A stretch of 64,000 nucleotides of DNA. Source: Fidelibacterota bacterium. GTDB taxonomy: Bacteria > Fidelibacterota > Marinisomatia > SCGC-AAA003-L08 > TS1B11. Shown here piece after piece: positions 17,140 through 27,600 of the stretch. The stretch is taken from contig CP070638.1 in NCBI GenBank assembly GCA_020354025.1, positions 2,597,075 through 2,661,074 on the forward strand, given 5' to 3'. The notes beneath the pieces are model-generated. The model ran no database searches and had not been told where the DNA came from. It saw only the letters and a program-made list of their open reading frames with translations. Every line of letters begins with the position of its first letter. Positions within the stretch are counted from its first letter, which is position 1. Position numbers and translations under genes: made by a program.

Positions 17140-18216
17140 GTGACTAAGGGTATTCTCGCCGCGGCTGCATTTATAGCGTTGACGGTGCTCCTGACCCTTG
17201 CCGGTCCGCCCGGTCCGTCCCGGCATTCCACCCGCGGGATATCAACGATGACACGTCCCTCTCACCATACGGACAAAGGCTTCCGCAACCCGTGGCCGGA
17301 TGAGCGCGACTATGGATCACGGGACTTCCTGAGATGGCGCAGGGAACGGAAGTACTCCGGCAGACCGCGATTTGCGGAGGTGGTTGGCACTTTGCCGCTG
17401 GTGGCCACCAACTGGCCGGCCATCGACTCGCCGGGTGACAGCCTGGTGCTAACCTGGATCGGTCACGCCACCTTCCTGCTACAAATGAACGGCCTGAACA
17501 TCCTTACCGACCCGGTTTTCGGCGAGCGGAGTTCCCCGGTCCCGTTCGGCGGTCCCGGACGCGTCACGGATATGCCCTTGGATCAGGACCGGCTGCCGCA
17601 GATCGACTATGTTGTCATCTCCCACAATCATTACGACCACCTGGACAAGGGCGTCGTCCGGCTGCTGGGCGACGGCCCCACTTGGCTGGTGCCCCTAGGG
17701 TTAGGGGCATGGTTTGCCCGGCAGGGAGTCAACAAGGTAGTCGAATTGGACTGGTGGGATCGGGAAGGACTGGTGAATCGAGGAGAGGTGATCTGTGTGC
17801 CCGCCAGGCACTTCTCCAGTCGTTCGATCTGGGACCGGAATAAGACCCTGTGGGCGGGTTGGGTATTGGCGACTGCCGGACGCAGGGTCTACTTTGCCGG
17901 CGATACGGGCTACGGGCCTCATTTTGCTGAGATCGGTGAGCGGATCGGCCACCCGGACCTGGCCTTGCTGCCCATCGGTGCCTATCGACCAGAGTGGTTT
18001 ATGCTCCCCATACATCTTAATCCTCGTCAGGCGGTGCAGGCCCATCTGGACCTACGCGCCGAGCGCACCGTCGGCATGCACTGGGGAACCTTTATCCTAT
18101 CCGACGAACCGCTAATGGAGCCGCCGCGACTCTTCCGGCACTCCGCCCGCCAGGAGGGACTCTCCGATGAGGAGATCATCGTCCTCCGTCACGGCCAGAC
18201 CATCATTGTTCCCTAG
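17140..18216 (+). CDS. MBL-fold hydrolase of the NAPE-PLD/RomA type
   Basis: 358 aa from a GTG at 17140, giving a hydrophobic leader (residues 5-22); an ATG at 17248 would omit it. The metallo-beta-lactamase core has LTWIGHATFLLQM, the metal motif SHNHYDHLD, the later His in PARHFSSR, the bridging Asp in YFAGDTGYG and the terminal His in GMHWGTF. Together with LPIGAYRPEWFM.PIHLNP this matches proteins related to N-acyl-phosphatidylethanolamine phospholipase D (bacterial RomA/YfiJ-like). The substrate may be a lipid phosphodiester or another ester. With the leader it would face the periplasm. Confidence 0.88.
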   Translation: MTKGILAAAAFIALTVLLTLAGPPGPSRHSTRGISTMTRPSHHTDKGFRNPWPDERDYGSRDFLRWRRERKYSGRPRFAEVVGTLPLVATNWPAIDSPGDSLVLTWIGHATFLLQMNGLNILTDPVFGERSSPVPFGGPGRVTDMPLDQDRLPQIDYVVISHNHYDHLDKGVVRLLGDGPTWLVPLGLGAWFARQGVNKVVELDWWDREGLVNRGEVICVPARHFSSRSIWDRNKTLWAGWVLATAGRRVYFAGDTGYGPHFAEIGERIGHPDLALLPIGAYRPEWFMLPIHLNPRQAVQAHLDLRAERTVGMHWGTFILSDEPLMEPPRLFRHSARQEGLSDEEIIVLRHGQTIIVP

Positions 18217-18315
18217 ATCCCTTCTCGACTGATCTGCGGCTCATCACAGCCCGGTGCTGGCTGGGTGCCAGTTCCGGGAAAAGAAGTCTATTGCGGCTGG
18301 GGGACTACCCGGTTT

Positions 18316-20139
18316 TTACTTGCCGAACAGGGCGGGAATGGTGAGTGTGATCGCCGGGACGTAGGTGATGACCAGCACGCCGATAGCCAGGATAATCAGA
18401 TAGGGGATGACCGATAGGTAGACCCTGGGCAGTGAGGTGTCGAAACGGTAGCTGGATAAGAACAAGTTCATTCCTACCGGCGGCGTGAGGTAACCCAGCT
18501 CCAGGTTGACCAGGAAGATAATACCCAGGTGCACCGGGTCTATTCCAAAGGCCGCTCCCATCGGGGCAATGAGGGGCACCACCACGATGATGGCGGAGAA
18601 GATATCCATGAGGGCCCCCACAATGAGTAGGGCGCCATTGAGGGCCAGGAGGAAGACAAGTTTGGAATGGATGTGGGCCTGGACCCAGTGTAGGGCCCGG
18701 GAAGGTATCTGGGCGTCCACCAGGTAGCTGGTCAGGCCCATGGCCACGCCCAGGATGATGAGCACACCCCCTATCAGCGTGGCGCATTTGATCACGGTGG
18801 GGATGACATCCCGAGTCAGTTTCAGATCGCGATAGACAAAGACCTGGATGATGAAGGCGTATACAGCGGTAATGGCTGCCGTTTCAACCAGAGTGGCAAC
18901 ACCGCCGAAAAGGCCCCCGAGGACGATGATCGGCGTGAGGACCTCCCATTTAGCCTCCCAGAAGGACTCCCACGCTTCCCGCCAGTGGAAATGGGTCCTT
19001 TGGGATTTTCCCACGATGCCCTGGCGGATGCCCCACAAGGCCACAATAGCCACCAGAAAAATGCCGGGGAGTATTCCCGCCAGGAACAGGCGGTCAATTC
19101 CAACCTGGGCGCGGATGCCATAGAGGATCACGGGCAGGCTGGGAGGAAATAGAAGGCCGATTGAGCCGGATGCCGTCAACAGTCCCGTTGAAAACTTCCG
19201 GGTATACAGGTCCTTCAGGAGCATGGGGAACAACAGGCCCCCCAGGGCTAGGATGGTCACCCCGGAGCCGCCGGTAAACGAGGTGAAAAAGGCGCACACG
19301 AGCACAGTTACCAGGGCCGTGCCGCCGGGGATCCAGCCGAACCAGGCCCGGAATACCCGCACCAGTCTATGTGAGGAGCCCCCCTCGGCGAAAAAGTAGC
19401 CCGCCAGGGTGAACAGGGGCAGAGTTGGCAGCATGGGATGGACCACGATGCGATAGGTTTCCGCCGGGATGGCGGCCATGACGCCCCATTCGTTCCAGAA
19501 CAGGAGTACGGCGGCGCCACCCAGTACGACGAAGATAGGCGCGCCTAGGATGACCGCAACGAACAACCCGGCGAATCCGGCGTAGACCGCCCAGCCCCCC
19601 TGAAGCTCCATCCCGATTCCCAGGTAACCCAATATGGCGACCCCGACCAGAACGAGCAGCCGGTAGCGCCACTGCGCACTGCTGCGTATCAGGAGTCGCC
19701 AGGCCATAACCCCGAAGCCTATGGGCATCACCAATTGGGCCATCCATATCTGGATGGAACCGAATACGCTGCGTGGGAAGGTTCGCTCCACTGAAACGAG
19801 ATGGTAGCTGGCCACCATCAGGGTGAGGGTGATTCCAACCGAAGCGATACCGGCCGCTGCTCCAGGCCAGCTGCCCCAACGGTCCTGCAGCCAGGTGGTC
19901 TCACCGGTGAGTGATAGTAACCGTCCCTCCCGGGCGGCCAGCATGGCGCCCACAAAGCCGATCCAGAGGGTCAGGTGTTGAACGGTAACGATAGAGTTGG
20001 TGATGCTGGTCTTGAAAAATTCACGGGCGAAAACTTCAACTACCGGAAGCACAGCCATCACCGCCAGAATGATTATGACGGCTAGGTTTTCTATGGCATG
20101 GATCTTCGCCCTGATCGATGCGAAAATCCTGTTAAACAA
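18316..20139 (-). CDS. TRAP transporter fused small/large permease (DctQ-DctM)
   Basis: About 607 aa from a TTG at 20139. A longer reading from 20223 would overlap the receptor gene by 80 bases with an unlikely N-terminus, so the start is uncertain. Residues 10-150 match the four-helix DctQ subunit (IENLAVIIILAVMAVLP, LTLWIGFVGAMLAAREGR). The rest is a 12-helix DctM permease with the family signatures GSGVTILALGGLLFP, GSIGLLFPPSLPVILYG and the late LGYLTPPVGMNLFL. The complex imports organic acids or related solutes across the inner membrane with Na+. Gene order TatT-DctP-QM with tight spacing makes one operon. Confidence 0.92.
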   Translation of the reverse strand: MFNRIFASIRAKIHAIENLAVIIILAVMAVLPVVEVFAREFFKTSITNSIVTVQHLTLWIGFVGAMLAAREGRLLSLTGETTWLQDRWGSWPGAAAGIASVGITLTLMVASYHLVSVERTFPRSVFGSIQIWMAQLVMPIGFGVMAWRLLIRSSAQWRYRLLVLVGVAILGYLGIGMELQGGWAVYAGFAGLFVAVILGAPIFVVLGGAAVLLFWNEWGVMAAIPAETYRIVVHPMLPTLPLFTLAGYFFAEGGSSHRLVRVFRAWFGWIPGGTALVTVLVCAFFTSFTGGSGVTILALGGLLFPMLLKDLYTRKFSTGLLTASGSIGLLFPPSLPVILYGIRAQVGIDRLFLAGILPGIFLVAIVALWGIRQGIVGKSQRTHFHWREAWESFWEAKWEVLTPIIVLGGLFGGVATLVETAAITAVYAFIIQVFVYRDLKLTRDVIPTVIKCATLIGGVLIILGVAMGLTSYLVDAQIPSRALHWVQAHIHSKLVFLLALNGALLIVGALMDIFSAIIVVVPLIAPMGAAFGIDPVHLGIIFLVNLELGYLTPPVGMNLFLSSYRFDTSLPRVYLSVIPYLIILAIGVLVITYVPAITLTIPALFGK

Positions 20140-20143
20140 AAGA

Positions 20144-21232
20144 CTATTGATTGCCTGATCCTTCCTCGGGTAGGGTGAAATCGGGGCGGTCCATCTCTCT
20201 CCTGAGCGCCTGAATCTGGTCATACATGGCGGTATCCACCAGGGTGCCTCTCAGGATGGGGCCGTACCTGTCGACAAATTGCTGCCACTGAGCCCGCTCA
20301 TCTTCGGTGATATCAACTATTTCGAGTCCGTGTTCCTGCATTACCGCAACTGCTTCATCATCGGTATATCGGATCTGGTTCTTGATGCGGAGTGTCCGCT
20401 TTCTCACTGCTGCCCGGAGCCTGGGGCGGAGATTCTCAGGAATGCGGTTCCAGGACTTACTATTTATAATGAGACCGCCGGTCATGGCTGCCCAGGGGAG
20501 GTTGGTCATGTACTTGATGATACCGAACCACTGGAAAGAGGCCACAGTCAGCGGGGAACTCTGGACGGCATCGATGAGGCCCGTTTGCAAACCAGGCAAG
20601 ACATCCATTGCCGAGAGGGATACCGCCTGGAATCCGGCCGTCTTCCACAGGCGCGGTGAGTGGGGATCGCCGGCCCAGGTGAAAATACGCTGTTTGCGTA
20701 GATCGTCAGGGGTTTTTGTCGGTTTCCTGGTGAACCAGTAGGCCCAGCCTACATCGGCCCACGCCAGGACTATGAACTCTTTTTCTTCATATCTGCGGCG
20801 CAGCTCCGGCTCTAGTTGGGCCCGGAGCCAGTCCAGCTCAGCGTAATTATCAACCAGCAGGGGCAGGGACAGACCGTATATCCCTTTATCAATATAGCTG
20901 AGCCCTTCGGCGGTGAGTGCGGCGGCCTGAACCTGACTCAGGCGCATTTTCCGGACCATATCGCTCTCGTCACCGATAACACCGCCGGCATAGATCTGTA
21001 AGCGCACCTGATTATTTGACAGGTCCCGCCAGTCCTGGGCGATTTCCTGTAGGACCTGGTGCCAGGGAGAGCCTTCCGGGGCCAGAGAGGCCATCTTGAT
21101 GTTTACCGGCCTCTGTCCGGCCTGCAGGCTGGACTGGATCAAAAGGCCAGCCGACAACGCAATTACTAGCCACTTCCGGTAACCTGATCTATGATGGTAA
21201 AGAAGGTTTGTATTGAAGCTTTTTTTCATCAT
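20144..21232 (-). CDS. TRAP transporter substrate-binding protein (DctP family)
   Basis: 362 aa with an N-terminal signal segment (about 20-37) and the DctP fold starting VNIKMASLAPEGSPWHQVLQ. The conserved Arg-containing substrate region appears as YWFTRKPTKTPDDLRKQRIF, followed by LPGLQTGLIDAVQSSPL. It captures a solute in the periplasm and hands it to the QM permease just downstream. The ligand is unknown; TPAT relatives may take up hydrophobic or ligand-modified compounds. It is the middle gene of the operon. Confidence 0.92.
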   Translation of the reverse strand: MMKKSFNTNLLYHHRSGYRKWLVIALSAGLLIQSSLQAGQRPVNIKMASLAPEGSPWHQVLQEIAQDWRDLSNNQVRLQIYAGGVIGDESDMVRKMRLSQVQAAALTAEGLSYIDKGIYGLSLPLLVDNYAELDWLRAQLEPELRRRYEEKEFIVLAWADVGWAYWFTRKPTKTPDDLRKQRIFTWAGDPHSPRLWKTAGFQAVSLSAMDVLPGLQTGLIDAVQSSPLTVASFQWFGIIKYMTNLPWAAMTGGLIINSKSWNRIPENLRPRLRAAVRKRTLRIKNQIRYTDDEAVAVMQEHGLEIVDITEDERAQWQQFVDRYGPILRGTLVDTAMYDQIQALRREMDRPDFTLPEEGSGNQ

Positions 21233-21288
21233 CGCATCTTGCAGATCGAAGCTAAGATGTGGTGATGTAGGGGCACCTGTTTAGGGCC

Positions 21289-22044
21289 CTATATGAAAAG
21301 GTCATCGATCCGCATAAGGAGCCACCGGGCGCGCTTTCTAGCCATACGATTCATGACGCCACCCGTCTTCACCGACAAGGCCCGCTCCATCATGGCCACG
21401 AACCCCTCACGGTCCTGCTCCTGCACGCAGATACTCTCGCCGTAGCTTACAAACAGCCCGGCACTGTTTCCTTGAGAGTGGGAAAGGGCTATCTCGTAAT
21501 AGTGCTTGGCCAGACTCAGGGATCCGCCCATCATTGCCGGACGGCTTGCTTCGTAAATCATGAGCAGCTCGTAAGCGGCGCCGTCCATATAGTCTGGATG
21601 GAGCTCGGTCACACGGTTGGCCAGTGCTCCTACCTGTGGCATGCGGATTATCATCTCCGGTTTGTCCTTGGATAGGCTGATAGCCGAGCCGAGGGCGGCT
21701 GCGGTCCAATAGAGCAGCGGCACGTCCTCCGCTGTGGTTGAGGCAACGGCTTCGCCGGGATTCCTGGCCAGAGCAGCGGTGAAGCCGGGATGACGCTCGT
21801 CTAGGCGTACCAGTCCTGCCTGGTAGGCTTTGATATAATGCTTCCGGGCCCGGGCGAAGATCTTTCGCGCCCGCTGTAGGTTGTTCTCCTGGATACGTTC
21901 AGCCCGTTTGGCCAGAAAAACATAGGCGTAGCCGGTATGCACAGCCGTTTTCCGGTGGGCGGCTTTGGGACCCGCGCAACCGCTTGCCAGGACGGAAATA
22001 ATAAGAAATGAGCAGGCGAGTGAGCGCTGTAGGGCCGGTTTCAT
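21289..22044 (-). CDS. TatT-type TPR lipoprotein of a TPAT TRAP system
   Basis: 251 aa. A signal peptide ends in the lipobox LASGC with Cys23 as the lipidated residue. The mature part is helical with TPR-like repeats (ARKIFARARKHYIKAYQAGL, LAKHYYEIALSHSQGN). This matches the T-component family that trimerises and docks DctP receptors in Treponema TatPT and relatives. Its position 56 bases upstream of the receptor gene supports this. It probably sits on the periplasmic face of a membrane. The family call is from motif pattern plus context. Confidence 0.85.
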   Translation of the reverse strand: MKPALQRSLACSFLIISVLASGCAGPKAAHRKTAVHTGYAYVFLAKRAERIQENNLQRARKIFARARKHYIKAYQAGLVRLDERHPGFTAALARNPGEAVASTTAEDVPLLYWTAAALGSAISLSKDKPEMIIRMPQVGALANRVTELHPDYMDGAAYELLMIYEASRPAMMGGSLSLAKHYYEIALSHSQGNSAGLFVSYGESICVQEQDREGFVAMMERALSVKTGGVMNRMARKRARWLLMRIDDLFI

Positions 22045-22162
22045 ACGGGCACGAATGTAGGCTTTAAAGTGGGACGGGGAAAAGGAAAAGCTGGAAAGAT
22101 GATTTTTAGATAGGATTCAACACTACTACCCATTGCGTTCCTGTTCCTGTAACTTTCATTTT

Positions 22163-23290
22163 ATGAGCCGATGCCTGGCCTTTATGATGGTATCTTCCCT
22201 GGCGTGGGGGCAGGTGCAGTACGTGCGCCATGACGCCCTGGCCTTCAAGGCCACCTACCACCCACCCCTGGATACGCTGACAATGGCCCGGTTCTGGCAG
22301 ACCACCGCTGTCCACAGCGAAGCCATGTATAACGGTGATGGCAGCTGGGGTTTAGGCTATGCGGACTGGCCTACCCGGCCCTACCCTGCGGACCACCCCT
22401 TGGTAAGGGTGGCGGCCCGGCACGTATTGGGACTGCTGGTCCTTATCGAGGCCGGGATGGGCGACTCGACCATGATCCACCGGGCGAAGATGGGACTCAA
22501 CTGGCTAATGGAGCGTCAGACCGAGGAAGGGGCCTGGCCCCTGTATACCATGAACCGGGGTACGGTGACGGCCAAGAGTGTTTATCCCACTGCGCTTGCC
22601 GGCAGGGCAATGAACCGGGGCTACCGGGTCCTGGCAAATCCTCGCTACCTGCTGGCCGCATCCAGAGCCCAGGTATGGCAGGAGGTCTGGCCTCAGGATG
22701 ATTCCCCCTTGCATCATGGACTGGTACTGGCAGGTATCCTGGAGCATTACCGGACAATCCATGAAATTGGCCTTGTCGAGAGGGCCGTAAAGGAGGGACT
22801 GATCATACTCAATCGCCAGCTTCCCAACGGCAGCTGGAACGATCCGGCTCCGCTTTCAACTGATGATCATGCTACTATCACCGAGGCCTTGCTGATGTTG
22901 GAGGAGGCCCTGGTGGACGGCCATCCCCACCAGCGCCGGGTTCGGGGTGGAGCGAATGCTGCCCTGAACTTTCTGCTGGAGAATCAGCTGGATGATGGGA
23001 ATTTCACCAGCGGGCAGGCCGAGTTGTCGGCATACCAGGTCCCAACGTTTGAATTAGTAACTCTGATAAAAGCCCGGCAGACACGGCGGATGGGGGAATT
23101 TGACTTGGCCATCACTGGCGCTGTCCAGGCGCTTGGAACCCATCCCTCGAATGCTGGTGCGCTCTGGCGGGGCAATCAGGACGGCCGCTTCCTGGCGATG
23201 GCCTACGCTTTAGTATGGTTCACCAGGACCCACGGTGACATTCAAGTATTGGAAGGATTATCCAGATCGTCTGCTGAAGACTCCCCCTGA
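22163..23290 (+). CDS. Secreted alpha/alpha-barrel protein of unknown substrate
   Basis: 375 aa from ATG 22163, chosen because it opens a signal peptide (MSRCLAFMMVSSLAWG); a TTG at 22133 is the alternative. The body is a series of helix pairs with turn motifs such as GDGSWGLGYADWP, MERQTEEGAWPLYT, LNRQLPNGSWNDPAP and LLENQLDDGNFTSG. These 'Q..dGsW'-type turns are characteristic of (alpha/alpha)6 toroids such as terpenoid cyclase, prenyltransferase and some glycan-active enzymes. The DxDD motif of cyclases is absent, so a glycan- or lipid-related role is as likely. rarA starts 7 bases after the stop. Confidence 0.7.
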   Translation: MSRCLAFMMVSSLAWGQVQYVRHDALAFKATYHPPLDTLTMARFWQTTAVHSEAMYNGDGSWGLGYADWPTRPYPADHPLVRVAARHVLGLLVLIEAGMGDSTMIHRAKMGLNWLMERQTEEGAWPLYTMNRGTVTAKSVYPTALAGRAMNRGYRVLANPRYLLAASRAQVWQEVWPQDDSPLHHGLVLAGILEHYRTIHEIGLVERAVKEGLIILNRQLPNGSWNDPAPLSTDDHATITEALLMLEEALVDGHPHQRRVRGGANAALNFLLENQLDDGNFTSGQAELSAYQVPTFELVTLIKARQTRRMGEFDLAITGAVQALGTHPSNAGALWRGNQDGRFLAMAYALVWFTRTHGDIQVLEGLSRSSAEDSP

Positions 23291-23297
23291 TTTAGTC

Positions 23298-24623
23298 ATG
23301 ACCTCCCGGAAAAAGGACCATACTCTATTTTCGCAGTCTGGCGGGCGCAACCTGCCGCCGCTGGCAGACCGGGTCCGTCCTGTAACCCTGGCCGATTTCG
23401 TGGGTCACGAGGAGCTGGTGGGATCGGGGCACATCCTGCAGAAGGCCTTGGAAACGGATAGCCTCTTTTCCATGATATTCTGGGGACCGCCGGGCTCCGG
23501 CAAGACCACCCTGGCCAAACTCCTGGCAAGTCACTCCCAGGCTGCCTTCCACGAGATATCCGCGGTTGCTGCCGGTGTCAAGGAGGTGAGGACTGTCCTG
23601 AAGACCGGGGGGAGCAATCGTGAGATGGGGCGAAAGACCATCCTGTTCATTGATGAAATCCACCGGTTCAATAAAGCCCAGCAGGACGCTCTGCTCCATG
23701 CCGTGGAAGACGGTACTATTATCCTGATTGGTGCCACTACCGAGAATCCCAGCTTCGAGGTTATCGGACCCCTGCTGTCGCGCTGCCGGGTGATCCGCTT
23801 GCCGCCATACACCAGCGAGCAGCTGGCGGCTATGCTGGACCGGGCGCTGGTTGAGGATATTGTCCTTTCACGGCGTGATATTACCCTAACAGACGATGTG
23901 CGGCACCTGCTCATCGAGTCCGCCGGTGGTGACGCCCGGAAGATGTTCAACGCCTTGGACATCGCTACCGGTCAGTATGGGAAGCAGGAGTCGTTTACGC
24001 TGACTAGGGAGAACGTCAAGGAGGCGCTGCAGCAGCGTGGTCTGCTCTACGACCGGGCTGGTGATTACCACTACGATACCATCTCCGCCTTTATAAAGTC
24101 GGTCCGGGGCAGCGACCCCGACGCGGCGGTCTACTGGCTGGTGGTGATGCTGGAGGGCGGCGAGAAGCCGGAGTTCATTGCCCGGCGGCTGGTGATCCTG
24201 GCATCGGAGGATATCGGGAACGCCGATCCCCAGGCCTTGGTGCTGGCTTCCAGCGGTTTCCAGGCGGTGCATATGGTGGGGCTGCCCGAGTCTGGTTTGA
24301 TACTGGCTCAGGTGACGACCTACCTGGCAGCAGCGCCTAAGAGTAATGCCGCTTATCTGGCTCTAAAGGGAGCGACTAGTCGGGTGCAGGACGAAGGCGC
24401 CCAGACGGTCCCGCTGCACTTGCGCAACCCCGCTACGGGTCTCATGGCATCCTTTGATTACGGCAAGGACTACGCTTATCCCCACGATGAACCGGAGCAC
24501 TTTATCAGGGTCGACTACTTCCCCGAGGACATGGCGGCAGAGGCGTTTTACCGGCCTACGGACCAGGGACACGAGAAATTCATCCGCCAACGGCTGGAGA
24601 AGCTGTGGTCCGACCGCTACTGA
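23298..24623 (+). CDS. rarA: RarA/MgsA-type replication-associated AAA+ ATPase
   Basis: 441 aa from ATG 23298; an upstream start would overlap the previous gene. It opens PPLADRVRPVTLADFVGHEELVG, then Walker A WGPPGSGKTTLA, Walker B ILFIDEIHRFNKAQQDALL and sensor 1 GATTENPSFEV. The C-terminal MgsA/RarA tetramerisation region follows (DPDAAVYWLVVMLEGGE, RRLVILASEDIGNADPQAL). RarA works at stalled forks with SSB and RecA, and ssb is in this window. It overlaps lptD by 19 bases. Confidence 0.95.
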   Translation: MTSRKKDHTLFSQSGGRNLPPLADRVRPVTLADFVGHEELVGSGHILQKALETDSLFSMIFWGPPGSGKTTLAKLLASHSQAAFHEISAVAAGVKEVRTVLKTGGSNREMGRKTILFIDEIHRFNKAQQDALLHAVEDGTIILIGATTENPSFEVIGPLLSRCRVIRLPPYTSEQLAAMLDRALVEDIVLSRRDITLTDDVRHLLIESAGGDARKMFNALDIATGQYGKQESFTLTRENVKEALQQRGLLYDRAGDYHYDTISAFIKSVRGSDPDAAVYWLVVMLEGGEKPEFIARRLVILASEDIGNADPQALVLASSGFQAVHMVGLPESGLILAQVTTYLAAAPKSNAAYLALKGATSRVQDEGAQTVPLHLRNPATGLMASFDYGKDYAYPHDEPEHFIRVDYFPEDMAAEAFYRPTDQGHEKFIRQRLEKLWSDRY

Positions 24624-27600
24624 TCATTCTCGCCCACGGTTTCTTTGTGGGGATAATCATGGCTGGTCCACCCGATGAGCGCCTGCGCTGGACCGCAGAC
24701 GTTCAAGAGCATGTTTCCCGTAATGGTCAGTCGGTAGAGGTCCTCTCTGGCAACGTAAGATTCTTGAAAGGCGAGTTGGAGCTTACTACCGGGCATGCCA
24801 AGTATTATCGAGGTTATGAGCGTGTTTATTTCTCGGGTCCGGTAGAAATGGTGCGCCCCGGGCAACAGCTTACCTGCGATTCCCTTATTTATTTCAACTC
24901 CGAAGATAAGATCCATGCCTGGGGTGACACCGTCAGGTTTGAAACGGAAAACGACACGATCACTTGCCGGGAATTCGTCTATTGGACGGAACTGGACTCC
25001 GGGATCGCCCGGCGGAATGTGGTCATGACCCAAGCGGCCCGTCAGCTTACCACGGAGGAATTCCACTATCATAAGACCGGGGGACAGCGCGGCAGTTCGT
25101 TCTGGTCTGAGGGGACCGTTGAGATTATAGAGGGTGATCGGCATGTGTCCGGTCAGCGCATGACGTACGACGACACCACCGGTATATTGGATCTGATCGG
25201 CGACGCTGCCATCAGGGAAAACAATCGGGAATTGCGTGGCAAAAGGATTCATCTGGTATACGATGGTGATGACCTGCGGTCGGGGCTGGTGGAGGAAGAG
25301 GCCAGAGGCACAGCCCAGATTCAGGCCCGGCTCTCGAACGAACAGCGCGACTTTCAGCCCTTTACTGATGAACTCACCAGCCGTAGGATGGAAGCTAGCT
25401 TTGTCGACAACCGCCTGGCCACCCTGAACCTGCTGGGTATGGCAACGTCCAAATACAACGTTGTTGAGGACTCGATCCGCCAGGGTCTGAACCACGCCAC
25501 CGGGGATACGCTCACCATGGACTTTGACAGTACCAGCCAGCTGATTCGCATTCGCGTTCGGGGAGGAGCGCGGGGGCGTTTTGAACCGGAACCGGGCAAT
25601 GCTGATGTGGACACGGTGGTCATTTACAAAGCGGATTACATCGACTACCAGATCCCCCAGGAGATAACCTATCTGGAGCGGGGAGCCCGGGTTGACTACC
25701 AGGAGAACGGACTGGCCGCCGGACACATTATGGTCACCTGGCAAGATAACCTCGTGCGCGCTGGGATAGCCTTCCAGGAACGGCCTACCCTCTATCAGGC
25801 AGGCCGCGATCCCATGTACGGCCAGCTGATGGAGTTCGACATGGTGGAAGAGAGAGGACGGATTGTCAGGGGGAGGACTAGACTTGAGAAGGGTCACTAC
25901 CACGGCGAACTGATCCACCGCTATCCGGAGAATGTGTACTATGTGCGCCGCAGCCTATACACCACCTGTGAGCTGGATACGCCCCACTTTTACTTCGCCT
26001 CGCAGCGGATGAAAATGCTCCAGGGCGATAAAGTAATCGCTAAACCCATTATCCTCTACCTCATGGACATACCGCTTCTGGGATTGCCGTTTATTGTCTT
26101 TCCCAACGAATCGGGTGGGCGCCGCGCAGGATGGATAATGCCCAACTACGGCAACAGTGACCACCACGGGCGCTATCTTGAGGGACTGGGTTATTTCTGG
26201 GTTATCAGCGACTATACTGACGCCACCACTTGGCTGGACTTTTTTGATAAACGCGGGATTCAGGCGCGGGGGCGTTTCAGGTATAACCGGCGATATAAAT
26301 ACAGCGGCCAGTTTAGCGCTACCCTATTCAAACTCGTTGAAGGAGGGAATATCGCCAACCTGTTTACGACGGCAAAGACGGGCAACAAGTGGAGCGGTTC
26401 CTGGAGCCATCGCCAGACCATTGATCCTACCCAGCGGCTGAATGTGAACGCCCGGTACACGTCAGATCCCAAGATGTTCCGGGATCATGGTCTTGACCGG
26501 CGCACTAGGTTGAATCAGCAGATTGTCTCCAATGCCAGCTACAGCAAGAGCTGGCCCGGTACCTCGAACCGATTCAACCTGGCTCTTCAGGAGAAATATG
26601 ATTTGCAGGCCGTTGACCGGCTGGGAATCCCCCCTGTCCGCCTGGGCCAACGAATTGAGGAAAAATCCCGCACCTTGCCTAAGATCACCTTCGGTCGTGC
26701 CAGCACTGCCCTGCTCAAGCCCGCCAGGGGTCAGACACCCAGATGGTATCACGATATCCGCTGGTCGCTCAATAGCAGCCTGAACAACCACCAGACCGTT
26801 TTTTGGGAAGCATATTTGGATACGGCCGACTCGTCTCTCGTCTGGCCGAATAAAAAGGATTTGGATACATACAACCGCACCTGGGCAAAGAACAGCTTCA
26901 ACTTCCAGGCCCAGCAGAACATTCTCAGGTATCTGACAATGAGGCTTAGCCTGGGTATCACCCAGGACTGGACGCCCAGTTATCGGAAAGCGTACATGGA
27001 TACGGCTGGAGCCATCGATTACGATACGGTTGAGGACTTTATCGCCAGACATACCGGACGAATTTCCCTCACCGCAAATACCAAGCTATACGGGCTGTTT
27101 CCATTGCGCATGGGCTCCCTTGAGGCAGTGCGACACGTGATAACACCATCTATCAGCTATAGCTACACCCCTGACTTTTCTAAACCCATTCTCGGTTATG
27201 ATCTCGGTTACTTTCCGGTGGGGCCGGATGGTGAAGCCTATGACAAGTTCGCTGGCTCCCCTATAGGCGGGACCCCCAACAGGGAGAGCCAGGTTATGAG
27301 CGTCTCGGTATCCAACCTGTTTCAAGCCAAGCGCGAAGTCGAGGGCAAGGAGGTCAAGACCCACCTCCTTACGTGGAATATGAGTACCAGCTACAATTTC
27401 ACGGCCGACAGCCTGCGGCTCAGCCCAATCCGATCCAGTTTCCGGTCACCGTTCCTGCGAATGCTGAATCTGGACATTTCCATGGAGCACGATTTCTACG
27501 AGTGGGACAAGACCGCCGGGCGCCGGGTTAACCGGGTTAGGACCATTCCCCGGCTCTCACGAATGAATGCCAGCAGCAACCTGCGGTTGGCTGGCAAACG

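Noticed and set aside
20140..20223. 28-residue N-terminal extension of the TRAP permease
   Set aside because: It overlaps the receptor gene by 80 bases and does not resemble DctQ.
24617..25918. 433-codon minus-strand ORF
   Set aside because: It lies opposite LptD. Codon bias of the plus frame explains its openness, and its protein has no recognisable motif.
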